DNA of 64,000 nucleotides, from NCBI RefSeq assembly GCF_026239695.1, contig NZ_JAPIVS010000006.1, positions 300,205-364,204 on the forward strand. Direction: 5' to 3'. The translations under genes and the position numbers were made by a program. Origin of the DNA: Pedobacter sp. MC2016-15 (GTDB lineage: Bacteria; Bacteroidota; Bacteroidia; Sphingobacteriales; Sphingobacteriaceae). Every line of letters starts with the position of its first letter. The stretch's first letter is position 1. Of this stretch, positions 18,327-26,008 are shown in pieces. The notes under the pieces were generated by a model, which made no database searches, was not told the origin of the DNA, and saw only the letters and a list, made by a program, of their open reading frames with translations.

Positions 18327-19633
18327 GCAGTATAAAATTTAAGTTTACGCTTATCTTTTTGTTCTTTAGCCGCCGTTTGTAAAAAATACAGGAGCGACAG
18401 CATCCCGCCAAGCCCGCCTATCAGGGACAAAATCAGCAGACCAGCTTTAAAAAACTCGTCCCAGCTGATTCCAGGCTTCAGCAATTCTTTAATCAGCAAA
18501 ATACTAATACTCCCCAAATATCCCATAGCATCAGCTACGTACATCACAAAACCTACGTTGCTCCGGTAGTTAAATGAGGCAATCATGCGCTCAAAAAAGA
18601 TCGCATTATAGGGCACATATCCCAGGTATAGCCCCAGTCCGGCCAAAGTCATCCAGCTTACCGCGTCAATCAGGTGCAGGTTAAACATCACCGTAGAAAG
18701 ACCTGCGAGCAGACAGCCACCGATAATCATCATGTGGATCAGACTGAAAGCCAGCAGATTTTTCCGGATCAGGATCAGCAGGCTCATGCCCGTCAGCACA
18801 ATCACAGAGATCAGCGTATCTATATGCGTATAAATTGTATTGCTTCTGATACCCAGTCCTGTCCAAATCTCTACCTCAAAGTTATCCCTGACATCCCGCA
18901 TCATGGTGAGCATCACATAAATAATGACCGTGAGGACAATTCCAGGCAGGAAACGCAAAAAGAAAGCTTTTCGCTGGCTGGCAGACATCGGTACCCGCTC
19001 CGCCCTCAGCTCTTTGTCTTTTGGCGTTGGTGGCGGTATCAGCTCCATGCAGCCTACAAAAAAGAGCAGAGGAATCACAAACAATGCACCGGTGCAGAAA
19101 GGCATAAAATATTCATTGATAGAAAAGTTATCCATTAACGTTCTGCCGCTGGTTTTCACAAAACCCGAAGCAAAGATCAGGCTGATAGACATCACTGATG
19201 CCATAAACTCCGTGGATCTCCGGCCTTCAAGATAGCCGAAGACCAGTCCCCAGATCATTCCCAGCGGAAAACCATTCAGAAACAACATGGAAATATTCCA
19301 GGGCGCCGGGATGATAGCGAAGCCCAGCAGTGCCAGCCAGGAAATACCTATCAGAATCAGGATGCTCTTCGCTCTGTTTTCCGGTTTCAGCTCCGCGATA
19401 AAGCGAATGCCGTAAAACTTGCTGAGGGTATAACCGAGGACCTGTGCGATCACCAGCCATACCTTATAGTCGATCTGAAAATACTGCTGCCCGCTATACG
19501 TTCCTGCAGCGAATGCCTTGCGGAAGGCATACATACAGGTGTATGTTCCGAAAGCTGCGAGTGCAGCCATTGCAGAGAGCAAGCCATAGGGCCATTTGGC
19601 AACCTTCGCCCTGAGATGACTGATCAGTTGCAT
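18323..19633 (-). CDS. DUF5690 family multi-pass membrane transporter
   Basis: A 436-residue protein with about eleven or twelve hydrophobic segments arranged like a major-facilitator transporter. The N-terminal MAALAAFGTYTCMYAFRKAFAAGTYSG recalls the start of organophosphate/sugar-phosphate antiporters, and a long central loop (about 210-235) separates two halves. The family (DUF5690) has no assigned substrate. Here it lies between a phosphonatase-like hydrolase (4-base gap) and an aminophosphonate-type FAD oxidase (4-base overlap). Uptake of an aminophosphonate or a similar phosphorus compound is therefore the best guess. That is inference from the operon, not from sequence motifs. Confidence 0.82.
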   Translation of the reverse strand: MQLISHLRAKVAKWPYGLLSAMAALAAFGTYTCMYAFRKAFAAGTYSGQQYFQIDYKVWLVIAQVLGYTLSKFYGIRFIAELKPENRAKSILILIGISWLALLGFAIIPAPWNISMLFLNGFPLGMIWGLVFGYLEGRRSTEFMASVMSISLIFASGFVKTSGRTLMDNFSINEYFMPFCTGALFVIPLLFFVGCMELIPPPTPKDKELRAERVPMSASQRKAFFLRFLPGIVLTVIIYVMLTMMRDVRDNFEVEIWTGLGIRSNTIYTHIDTLISVIVLTGMSLLILIRKNLLAFSLIHMMIIGGCLLAGLSTVMFNLHLIDAVSWMTLAGLGLYLGYVPYNAIFFERMIASFNYRSNVGFVMYVADAMGYLGSISILLIKELLKPGISWDEFFKAGLLILSLIGGLGGMLSLLYFLQTAAKEQKDKRKLKFYTA

Positions 19634-19637
19634 CTGC

Positions 19638-20324
19638 TTAATTTTTAATAATTTCCAGCAGCTCTGCTATATCATCGATAATGTGTGTAGGATGGTAAGG
19701 CTCCAAGGCGGCCCTGCTGAACGCTCCGGTAGTGACAGCGATTACAAATCCGCAGCCTGTATTTTGTCCTTCGCGAATATCCACTTCTGTATCGCCAACT
19801 TTCACCACCTCTGTGGCTTCATCAATATCCCCTTCTTTCATCATTTTCTCAATCATATAGGGATAGGGACGTCCCTGAGGAACTTCATCTGATCCCACAA
19901 GATGATCAATCAGGTCCTTTTCGCGCCATTGTAATCGTTTAACAATAGCCTCGGCAATATCACGGGTGAAACCGGTGTTGATCCCTACCTGTATACCCAT
20001 ATCCCGCAAAGCGGAAAAGGTCTCTTCTACATGGGGTAATGTCTCAATTGAATCGCTGAAGCTGTAATGATCAATCATTTCCGCCACAAATTTGCGGTGG
20101 ATATCGAGGATCAGATGCGATGTGATCTTTGAGGCGTCCGGCTCGTGCGTATGCAACATCCTGGTGATTGCCTCCGTTTTTTCATAACCCATGATGGGAT
20201 TGATCTCTTCCAGAGGGATAGCATAACCGTATTGGCTTAAGGCCGACTGAAAGGCTTTGCTGACATCATTATTGTCTTTAACCGTAGTACCGGCAAGATC
20301 AAAAACCACGAGTTTGACAGGCAT
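19638..20324 (-). CDS. Phosphonatase-like HAD hydrolase (TIGR03351 type)
   Basis: HAD-superfamily hydrolase (228 residues) closest to phosphonoacetaldehyde hydrolase PhnX. The nucleophile is Asp9 in the phosphonatase version of motif I, VFDLAGTTV (DxAGTT rather than DxDxT). The cap contains MGYEKTEAI, in which Lys49 falls where PhnX carries its Schiff-base lysine (MGxxK). The later motifs are NTGFTRDIAEAI, an arginine in GRPYPYMI where most HAD enzymes have lysine, and VGDTEVDIREGQNTGC. This supports C-P bond cleavage of a phosphono-aldehyde. It is the first gene of the run hydrolase-transporter-oxidase-phospholipase C. A perfect 8-bp hairpin lies just in front of its start codon. Confidence 0.86.
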   Translation of the reverse strand: MPVKLVVFDLAGTTVKDNNDVSKAFQSALSQYGYAIPLEEINPIMGYEKTEAITRMLHTHEPDASKITSHLILDIHRKFVAEMIDHYSFSDSIETLPHVEETFSALRDMGIQVGINTGFTRDIAEAIVKRLQWREKDLIDHLVGSDEVPQGRPYPYMIEKMMKEGDIDEATEVVKVGDTEVDIREGQNTGCGFVIAVTTGAFSRAALEPYHPTHIIDDIAELLEIIKN

Positions 20325-20325
20325 A

Positions 20326-20351
20326 TATTGCTTATTTAATGTGAAGCAATA
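20326..20351 (-). promoter_or_regulatory. Hairpin directly upstream of the phosphonatase-like gene start
   Basis: Perfect 8-bp inverted repeat TATTGCTT (20326-20333) / AAGCAATA (20344-20351) with a 10-base AT-rich loop. It ends one base before the ATG of the phosphonatase-like gene (20324). It could be an operator half-site pair or, in the mRNA, a structure controlling initiation. The divergent HD oxygenase gene starts 112 bases away, so one element could serve both directions. Confidence 0.4.
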
Positions 20352-20462
20352 CTAACCGTAGTTTATTAACACTGAAACAAGTAAACATTAAGATATCATT
20401 TATATCAGTTTGATAACAATAACCTAACATCGGGAGATTTCCTTTGTCAAAAACAAATTCAT

Positions 20463-21044
20463 ATGTCAGCACCCTCAAGACAGGCACAGATCATCGTCAA
20501 TGAAATCTTTGCCTTGTATGAAAAACATGGAGATGAAGATTATATCGGAGAGCCGGTTTCACAGCTGGAGCATATGTCGCAGGCAGCCGCCCTTGCTGTC
20601 GCAGGCGGACATGATGATGAGGTTATCCTGGCCGCCTTTTTCCATGATATCGGGCACCTTTGTGCTACTGATGATGCAGCCAGCATGGATGGCATGGGCG
20701 CTGTAGATCATGAAAAACTGGGTGCAGAGTATCTGTCAGAAAAAGGTTTTTCAGATCGCCTTACCCAGCTGGTGCAAAGCCATGTGATTGCGAAACGATA
20801 CCTGACCTATAAGTTTCCGGAATATTATGAGAAGCTGTCTGATGCCAGCAAAGTAACCCTCAGTTTCCAGGGCGGAAGAATGACTGCCGAAGAAGCCGCC
20901 GCATTTGAATCCCATCCGGATGCAGAGCTGATGATCCAGCTGCGCTATTTTGATGATAAAGCCAAAGAATTGCACCAGGAGGTGACCAACATTGCTTTTT
21001 TAAAGCAGTTATCTCTAAAACATTTAACAAGAGCCACATTATAG
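20463..21044 (+). CDS. HD-domain phosphonate oxygenase (PhnZ/TmpB-like)
   Basis: Small HD-fold enzyme (193 residues) of the mixed-valence diiron oxygenase group that splits the C-P bond of 1-hydroxy-2-aminoethylphosphonate (PhnZ) or its trimethyl form (TmpB). The metal-ligand set is complete: His37, His61-Asp62 in FFHDIGHL, His83 in VDHEKLG, His107 in VQSHVIAK and Asp164 in RYFDDKA. The substrate-loop residues Tyr27 and Glu30 (YIGEPVSQLEH) and His65 are also there. This spacing matches, with a constant offset of three, the PhnZ ligands as I remember them. It is divergent from the phosphonatase-like operon. No PhnY/TmpA-type hydroxylase is nearby to make the hydroxylated substrate. Confidence 0.87.
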   Translation: MSAPSRQAQIIVNEIFALYEKHGDEDYIGEPVSQLEHMSQAAALAVAGGHDDEVILAAFFHDIGHLCATDDAASMDGMGAVDHEKLGAEYLSEKGFSDRLTQLVQSHVIAKRYLTYKFPEYYEKLSDASKVTLSFQGGRMTAEEAAAFESHPDAELMIQLRYFDDKAKELHQEVTNIAFLKQLSLKHLTRATL

Positions 21045-21053
21045 TGGCTCTTG
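21028..21053 (+). terminator. Hairpin terminator between the HD oxygenase gene and leuS
   Basis: Ten-base-pair stem CAAGAGCCAC / GTGGCTCTTG with loop ATTATA. It overlaps the stop codon of the HD oxygenase gene and is followed after about nine bases by a T7 run at 21062-21068 at the leuS stop codon. The distance from stem to T-run is longer than ideal. It may terminate in both directions between these convergent genes. Confidence 0.55.
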
Positions 21054-21066
21054 AAATTCTATTTTT

Positions 21067-23868
21067 TTAAACTACCAGATTAATAATCCGGCCCTTCACC
21101 ACAATCACCTTTTTCGGTGTTTTGCCGTCAAGGTATTTCTGCACCTGCTCATCTGCAAGCACGATCTCTTCGATCGCCGCAGCTTCCAGCGTAAGGCTCA
21201 GGTTCAGGTTCAATCTTGTTTTACCATTTACTGAAACCGGGTAACTAAATTCATCTTCTACCATATAGGACGGGTTAAATACCGGGTAATCTGCAAAGGA
21301 TAAACTTTCCTTGTTACCCAATAATGACCACAGCTCTTCTGTGATGTGCGGTGCGTATGGCGAAAGCACGATCACCAGATCCTGCAGGATCGCACGTTTA
21401 TTACATTTCAGCTCTGTCAGTTCATTTACCGCAATCATAAAGCTGGAAACGGAAGTATTGAAAGAAAAACGCTCAATATCTTCCTGCACCTTTTTAATGA
21501 TCTTGTGTAATGCTTTCAGTTCAGCTTTTGTTGGTTCAGCGTCACTAACGTTAAATTCCCAGGCATCATTATGGAACAATCTCCAGAACTTACGTAAAAA
21601 CTTGAACACCCCTTCAATTCCATTTGTGTTCCATGGTTTACTTTGCTCCAGCGGACCTAAGAACATCTCGTACATCCTCAGCGTATCCGCTCCATAGCTG
21701 TTGATCAGCACATCAGGGTTTACTACGTTGAATTTAGATTTCGACATCTTCTCCACCTCTACCCCACAGATATACTTACCGTTCTCCAGGATAAACTCGG
21801 CTTCAGTAAACTCAGGTCTGAACAGTTTGAATTTCTCGATATTCAGCACCTCATTGTCCACAATATTAACATCTACATGCAATGCAGAAGTTTTGTACTG
21901 GTCTTTCAGTCCGTAAGAAACCAATGTATTGGTTGCCCTTCCGTCAGCTTCGATCACACGGTACACAAAATTACTGCGGCCCTGGATCATTCCCTGGTTG
22001 ATCAGTTTTTTGAAAGGCTCCTCTTCGTTTACATATCCAAGGTCTTTCAGGAATTTATTCCAGAAACGGCTGTACAACAGGTGTCCTGTAGCGTGTTCAG
22101 ATCCGCCAATGTACAGATCCACATCCTTCCAGTATTCAATCGCTTCTTTTGAAGCGAAAGCATTTTTATTCTTCGCATCCATATAGCGGTACCAGTACCA
22201 GCTGGAGCCAGCCCATCCCGGCATTGTACTCAGCTCATAGGTATACTGATCCTCATAACTCCAGTTTTCGGCCCTTCCCAAAGGAGGTTCACCAGTTTCT
22301 GTAGGCAGGTACTTATCAATTTCAGGTAACAATAAAGGAAGTTCTTCTTCTTTGATCAGGTAAGGCAGGCCATCCTTGAAATATACAGGAATAGGCTCTC
22401 CCCAGTAACGCTGGCGACCAAAGATCGCATCGCGCATACGGTAGTTGACTTTCGCCTTTCCTACTTTCATTTCTTCCAGCCAGCTGTTGAGTGTCTGAAT
22501 CGCTTCGGTATAGGTCATTCCGTTGATAAAACCAGAATTGATATAGACACCTTCCTTGGTTGCATCTGCCTGCACATCTATGTCTTTCTGCCCGTCCAGG
22601 ATCTGTACTACAGGTAAGCCAAAATGTTTCGCAAATAACCAGTCGCGCTGATCACCACTTGGCACACCCATTACTGCTCCTGTACCATAACCGGCAAGTA
22701 CGTAATCGGCGATCCACAGCTGCACACGCTCACCACTCACCGGGTTGATCACATAACTTCCTGTGAATGCTCCCGAGACAGTTTTTGTATCTGCCATACG
22801 GTCCAGCTCAGACTTTTTCTTTGTCTGCGCGATATAATTTTTGATATCCTCAGACTGCTCAGGAGTAGTTACATAAGAAACCAGCTCATGCTCAGGTGCA
22901 AGCACCAGGTAAGAAACACCGAAAATCGTATCCACACGTGTAGTGAACACTTCTATATAGTCTGCAGGCACTTCAGCCCCTGCTCTTTCTTCAATTTTGA
23001 AACGTACGCTGGCACCCACACTCTTGCCGATCCAGTTACGCTGCATCTCTTTCACCGGCTCCGGCCAGTCGATCGTGTTTAGTCCCTGTAGCAAACGCTC
23101 AGCATAGGCCGAAATACGCATGCTCCACTGCATCATCTTCTTTTGCTCCACGGGATGTCCGCCACGCTCAGAATACCCTTCTTTCACTTCATCATTCGCC
23201 AGTACCGTTCCCAGTGCAGCGCACCAGTTCACTGTACTTTCTCTCAGATAAGTCAGACGGTATTTCAGCAACTCTTCCTGTTTTTCTTCAGCAGTCATCG
23301 CCGCCCAGTCGCTCGGCATGAAGCTTTTCACTTCTTCATCACAGACAGCCCTTACATCGGCACTGCCGGAGGCGTTGAACTTTTCAATCAGCGTAGTGAT
23401 ATCTTCGGCTTTGTCTGTATCCAGGTTATACCATGAATTAAACAGCTGCATAAAGATCCATTGCGTCCATTTATAGTAATCAGCCTCACTGGTACGCAGT
23501 TCACGGCTCCAGTCGAACGAGAACCCGATCTGGTCAAGCTGACGACGGTAGGTATTGATATTTACTTCGGTGGTTAATGCCGGGTGCTGACCGGTTTGAA
23601 TGGCATATTGCTCTGCCGGCAGTCCGAAAGAGTCATAGCCCATCGGGTGCAGCACGTTAAAACCTTTTATTCTTTTATATCTCGAAAAGATATCAGAGGC
23701 AATGTAACCCAGTGGATGGCCCACATGTAAACCTGCCCCTGAAGGGTAAGGAAACATATCCAGCACATAAAATTTCGGTTTTGCAGAATCATTCTCTGCC
23801 TTAAACGTTTGGTGCTCCGCCCAATACTGCTGCCACTTTTGCTCTATTTCTTTAAATTGGTAATCCAT
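21067..23868 (-). CDS. leuS: Leucyl-tRNA synthetase
   Basis: Class I aminoacyl-tRNA synthetase charging tRNA-Leu. At 933 residues it is of the usual bacterial size. The HIGH-type motif is HVGH (48-51) within PYPSGAGLHVGHPLGY, and the KMSKS loop is in VEKMSKSKFNVVNPD. Between them lie the CP1 editing domain (TRVDTIFGVSYLVLAPEH, YGTGAVMGVPSGDQRD) and AGSSWYWYRYMD. The anticodon-binding helical domain and a C-terminal domain ending KGRIINLVV follow. A candidate -7 box TATTTTCG lies at 23900-23893, 24 bases upstream of the ATG. The gene is convergent with the HD oxygenase gene. Confidence 0.97.
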   Translation of the reverse strand: MDYQFKEIEQKWQQYWAEHQTFKAENDSAKPKFYVLDMFPYPSGAGLHVGHPLGYIASDIFSRYKRIKGFNVLHPMGYDSFGLPAEQYAIQTGQHPALTTEVNINTYRRQLDQIGFSFDWSRELRTSEADYYKWTQWIFMQLFNSWYNLDTDKAEDITTLIEKFNASGSADVRAVCDEEVKSFMPSDWAAMTAEEKQEELLKYRLTYLRESTVNWCAALGTVLANDEVKEGYSERGGHPVEQKKMMQWSMRISAYAERLLQGLNTIDWPEPVKEMQRNWIGKSVGASVRFKIEERAGAEVPADYIEVFTTRVDTIFGVSYLVLAPEHELVSYVTTPEQSEDIKNYIAQTKKKSELDRMADTKTVSGAFTGSYVINPVSGERVQLWIADYVLAGYGTGAVMGVPSGDQRDWLFAKHFGLPVVQILDGQKDIDVQADATKEGVYINSGFINGMTYTEAIQTLNSWLEEMKVGKAKVNYRMRDAIFGRQRYWGEPIPVYFKDGLPYLIKEEELPLLLPEIDKYLPTETGEPPLGRAENWSYEDQYTYELSTMPGWAGSSWYWYRYMDAKNKNAFASKEAIEYWKDVDLYIGGSEHATGHLLYSRFWNKFLKDLGYVNEEEPFKKLINQGMIQGRSNFVYRVIEADGRATNTLVSYGLKDQYKTSALHVDVNIVDNEVLNIEKFKLFRPEFTEAEFILENGKYICGVEVEKMSKSKFNVVNPDVLINSYGADTLRMYEMFLGPLEQSKPWNTNGIEGVFKFLRKFWRLFHNDAWEFNVSDAEPTKAELKALHKIIKKVQEDIERFSFNTSVSSFMIAVNELTELKCNKRAILQDLVIVLSPYAPHITEELWSLLGNKESLSFADYPVFNPSYMVEDEFSYPVSVNGKTRLNLNLSLTLEAAAIEEIVLADEQVQKYLDGKTPKKVIVVKGRIINLVV

Positions 23869-23892
23869 TTAAGCTATTCCTTATTTACAGCG

Positions 23893-23900
23893 CGAAAATA
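23893..23900 (-). promoter_or_regulatory. Candidate -7 box for leuS
   Basis: Minus strand TATTTTCG, a one-base variant of TAnnTTTG, 24 bases before the leuS ATG. The identical octamer occurs in front of divergent ftsX. Confidence 0.4.
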
Positions 23901-24025
23901 ACTAAATAAAGGGTGTTTCAGAAAGGTTATGAAAAGAATTTGGATTCAGCATCAATTACATACGATACAATAGAGTTTAACCGTTTAAAAGGCATATATA
24001 ATTAATTTTATTGCTTATATTTTTT

Positions 24026-24033
24026 TATTTTCG
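24026..24033 (+). promoter_or_regulatory. Candidate -7 box for ftsX
   Basis: TATTTTCG, 19 bases before the ftsX ATG, the same spacing class as other candidate -7 boxes in the window. The upstream region 23934-24025 is very AT-rich; no convincing -33 element at the expected spacing. Confidence 0.4.
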
Positions 24034-24052
24034 CAGAACATAAATCAATACC

Positions 24053-24931
24053 ATGGAAGAATTTGAAGTTAGCGATGCTTCTAAGAAAACGAAAACAATA
24101 TACATTTCTACTATATTCAGCATTACACTCGTACTCTTAATGCTGGGTGTGCTGGGCCTGATCCTGGTGCATGCAAAAAACCTTTCCAACTATGTGAAAG
24201 AGAATATTGTACTGAACATTATTGTGGATGAAGGTGCTAAAGAAGCAGACGTACTGCAATTTCAGAAAGAGCTGAACGACAATCCTGCGGTGAAACAAAC
24301 ACAGTATGTGAACAAGGAGCTTGCCGCCAGAAACCTGACGCAGGACCTCGGCGAAGACTTCGTGAATTTCCTGGGTTACAACCCGCTGTTATCTACCGTG
24401 GATGTGTACCTGAAGGCGGACTATGCCAACAACAAAAGCATTGATGCCCTGAAAGCCAACATCAGCAAAAACCCTGTGGTTAAAGAAGTGATCTACCAGA
24501 GCTCGCTGATTGACATGGTGAACCAGAACATCAACACCATCGGATTGATTGTACTTGCATTTGCTGCAATCTTACTCGTAATTTCTATTGCCCTGATCAA
24601 CAACACCATCAGGCTGGCAATTTTCTCGCAGCGCTTTATCATTAAGAGCATGCAGCTGGTGGGTGCTACCAAGAACTTCATCCGCAGACCCTACATTTTA
24701 GTGGCTATGCTGCACGGACTGATCGCCTCTTTTATTGCCGTGATCATCCTGCTTGGCCTTTTATTCTACGCACAGAAAGAAATTCCTGAAATCGTTATAC
24801 TGAGAAATTATACCGAATTTGGCATTGTGCTGCTGTTTCTGGTAGGTGTGGGTATTTTTATCACCGCCATCAGTACCACCTTTGCCGTTAACCGCTACTT
24901 ACGTTTAAAAATTTACGACCTTTACAGATAA
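24053..24931 (+). CDS. ftsX: Cell division protein FtsX
   Basis: Inner-membrane, ABC-permease-like partner of the FtsE ATPase, regulating cell-wall hydrolases at the septum. The 292-residue protein has the expected topology. TM1 lies at about residues 16-40 and a periplasmic domain covers roughly 45-165 (starting NYVKENIVLNIIVDEGAKE). Three C-terminal TM segments lie near 168-190, 215-240 and 258-282, with the FtsX-type loop IRLAIFSQRFIIKSMQLVGATKNFI. No ftsE gene is adjacent. It is the first gene of a compact run with DUF3098, uppP and truB, an arrangement linking division and cell-wall lipid recycling. Confidence 0.94.
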   Translation: MEEFEVSDASKKTKTIYISTIFSITLVLLMLGVLGLILVHAKNLSNYVKENIVLNIIVDEGAKEADVLQFQKELNDNPAVKQTQYVNKELAARNLTQDLGEDFVNFLGYNPLLSTVDVYLKADYANNKSIDALKANISKNPVVKEVIYQSSLIDMVNQNINTIGLIVLAFAAILLVISIALINNTIRLAIFSQRFIIKSMQLVGATKNFIRRPYILVAMLHGLIASFIAVIILLGLLFYAQKEIPEIVILRNYTEFGIVLLFLVGVGIFITAISTTFAVNRYLRLKIYDLYR

Positions 24932-24933
24932 TC

Positions 24934-25155
24934 ATGGAGAAAAAAGCAACACCTGCAAATCAGGACCCTAAAAATGAACTGGTTTTCACCAAAAAGAATT
25001 ATCAGCTGCTGCTGATCAGCATTGCAATCGTAGTTGTTGGTTTCTTACTGATGATAGGTACAACAGATATCTACGATGTTAGAAAAACCCTGATCGCTCC
25101 TATGGTAGTGCTTTTTGGTTTTGGTTTTGGTATCTACGCAGTTCTGAAAAAGTAA
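24934..25155 (+). CDS. DUF3098 small membrane protein
   Basis: A 73-residue protein with two predicted transmembrane helices (about residues 24-42 and 52-70) after a charged N-terminus. FTKKNYQLLLISIAIVVVGF is the typical DUF3098 opening. It begins 2 bases after ftsX and ends 6 bases before uppP, so it is almost certainly co-transcribed. Function is unknown; the persistent position between ftsX and uppP in Bacteroidota argues for a role at the division site or in cell-wall synthesis. Confidence 0.85.
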   Translation: MEKKATPANQDPKNELVFTKKNYQLLLISIAIVVVGFLLMIGTTDIYDVRKTLIAPMVVLFGFGFGIYAVLKK

Positions 25156-25161
25156 TCCTTC

Positions 25162-25956
25162 ATGAATCTTATTCAAGCAATTATTCTCGCTGTAATAGAG
25201 GGACTAACGGAGTTTTTACCCGTATCCTCTACCGGCCACATGATCCTCGCCTCATCCTATATGGGGATCGCATCCGATCCTTTTGTTAAACTATTCACGA
25301 TTGTGATCCAGCTCGGCGCTATCCTGTCAGTAGTAGTTTTATACTTCAAACGTTTTTTCAGGAGCCTTGAGTTCTATTATAAACTTATTGTGGCATTCAT
25401 TCCGGCAGCAATATTCGGTGTCTTATTAAGTGATAAGATCGATGAATTACTGGAAAGCCCGATGACCGTCGCGATATCGCTCGTGATCGGCGGCTTTATC
25501 CTTTTATTTGTGGATAAATGGTTCGGTGAGGCCAAAATCCAGGACGAAGAGGACATCAGTTATGGCACAGCATTAAAGATTGGCTTCTTCCAGTGCCTGG
25601 CTATGATCCCTGGAACATCGAGGTCGGCAGCCACTATTGTTGGCGGCATGAGCCAGAAACTGAGCAGAAAAGCTGCTGCAGAATTCTCATTCTTCTTAGC
25701 AGTACCGACGATGTTTGCAGCCACTGCAAAGAAACTTCTCGACTTCTATAAAGACGGAAATACGGTTACAGGCGATCAGATGCAGATCTTATTATTTGCC
25801 AACGTAATTGCCTTTGTAGTAGCCTTACTGGCGATCAAAACATTCATTGGTTTCCTCAATAAAAATGGCTTTAAACTTTTCGGCTGGTACAGAATTATCG
25901 CTGGGGTAATCATTATCCTGCTTATCTATAGCGGGCATGACCTGCAGATCATATAA
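25162..25956 (+). CDS. uppP: Undecaprenyl-diphosphatase UppP (BacA)
   Basis: Membrane phosphatase that recycles undecaprenyl diphosphate to the monophosphate lipid carrier for peptidoglycan and other envelope polymers. The 264-residue protein has the two family active-site motifs: EGLTEFLPVSSTGHMILA near residue 13-30, with the catalytic glutamates and Ser/Thr, and MIPGTSRSAATIVGGM near 150. About eight hydrophobic segments are visible. It sits 6 bases behind the DUF3098 gene; a perfect -7 box for the next gene (truB) overlaps the region just after its stop codon. Confidence 0.95.
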   Translation: MNLIQAIILAVIEGLTEFLPVSSTGHMILASSYMGIASDPFVKLFTIVIQLGAILSVVVLYFKRFFRSLEFYYKLIVAFIPAAIFGVLLSDKIDELLESPMTVAISLVIGGFILLFVDKWFGEAKIQDEEDISYGTALKIGFFQCLAMIPGTSRSAATIVGGMSQKLSRKAAAEFSFFLAVPTMFAATAKKLLDFYKDGNTVTGDQMQILLFANVIAFVVALLAIKTFIGFLNKNGFKLFGWYRIIAGVIIILLIYSGHDLQII

Positions 25957-25961
25957 TTGTG

Positions 25962-25969
25962 TAAATTTG
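25962..25969 (+). promoter_or_regulatory. Candidate -7 box for truB
   Basis: TAAATTTG, perfect match to TAnnTTTG, directly behind the uppP stop codon. It is 21 bases before the TTG at 25991 and 39 bases before the ATG at 26009. It suggests truB-yitT-ribF can be transcribed separately from ftsX-uppP. Confidence 0.5.
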
Positions 25970-26008
25970 CCGCTTAATTAAATCAGAGTTTTGAGCGTAG
26001 AAAAATTA

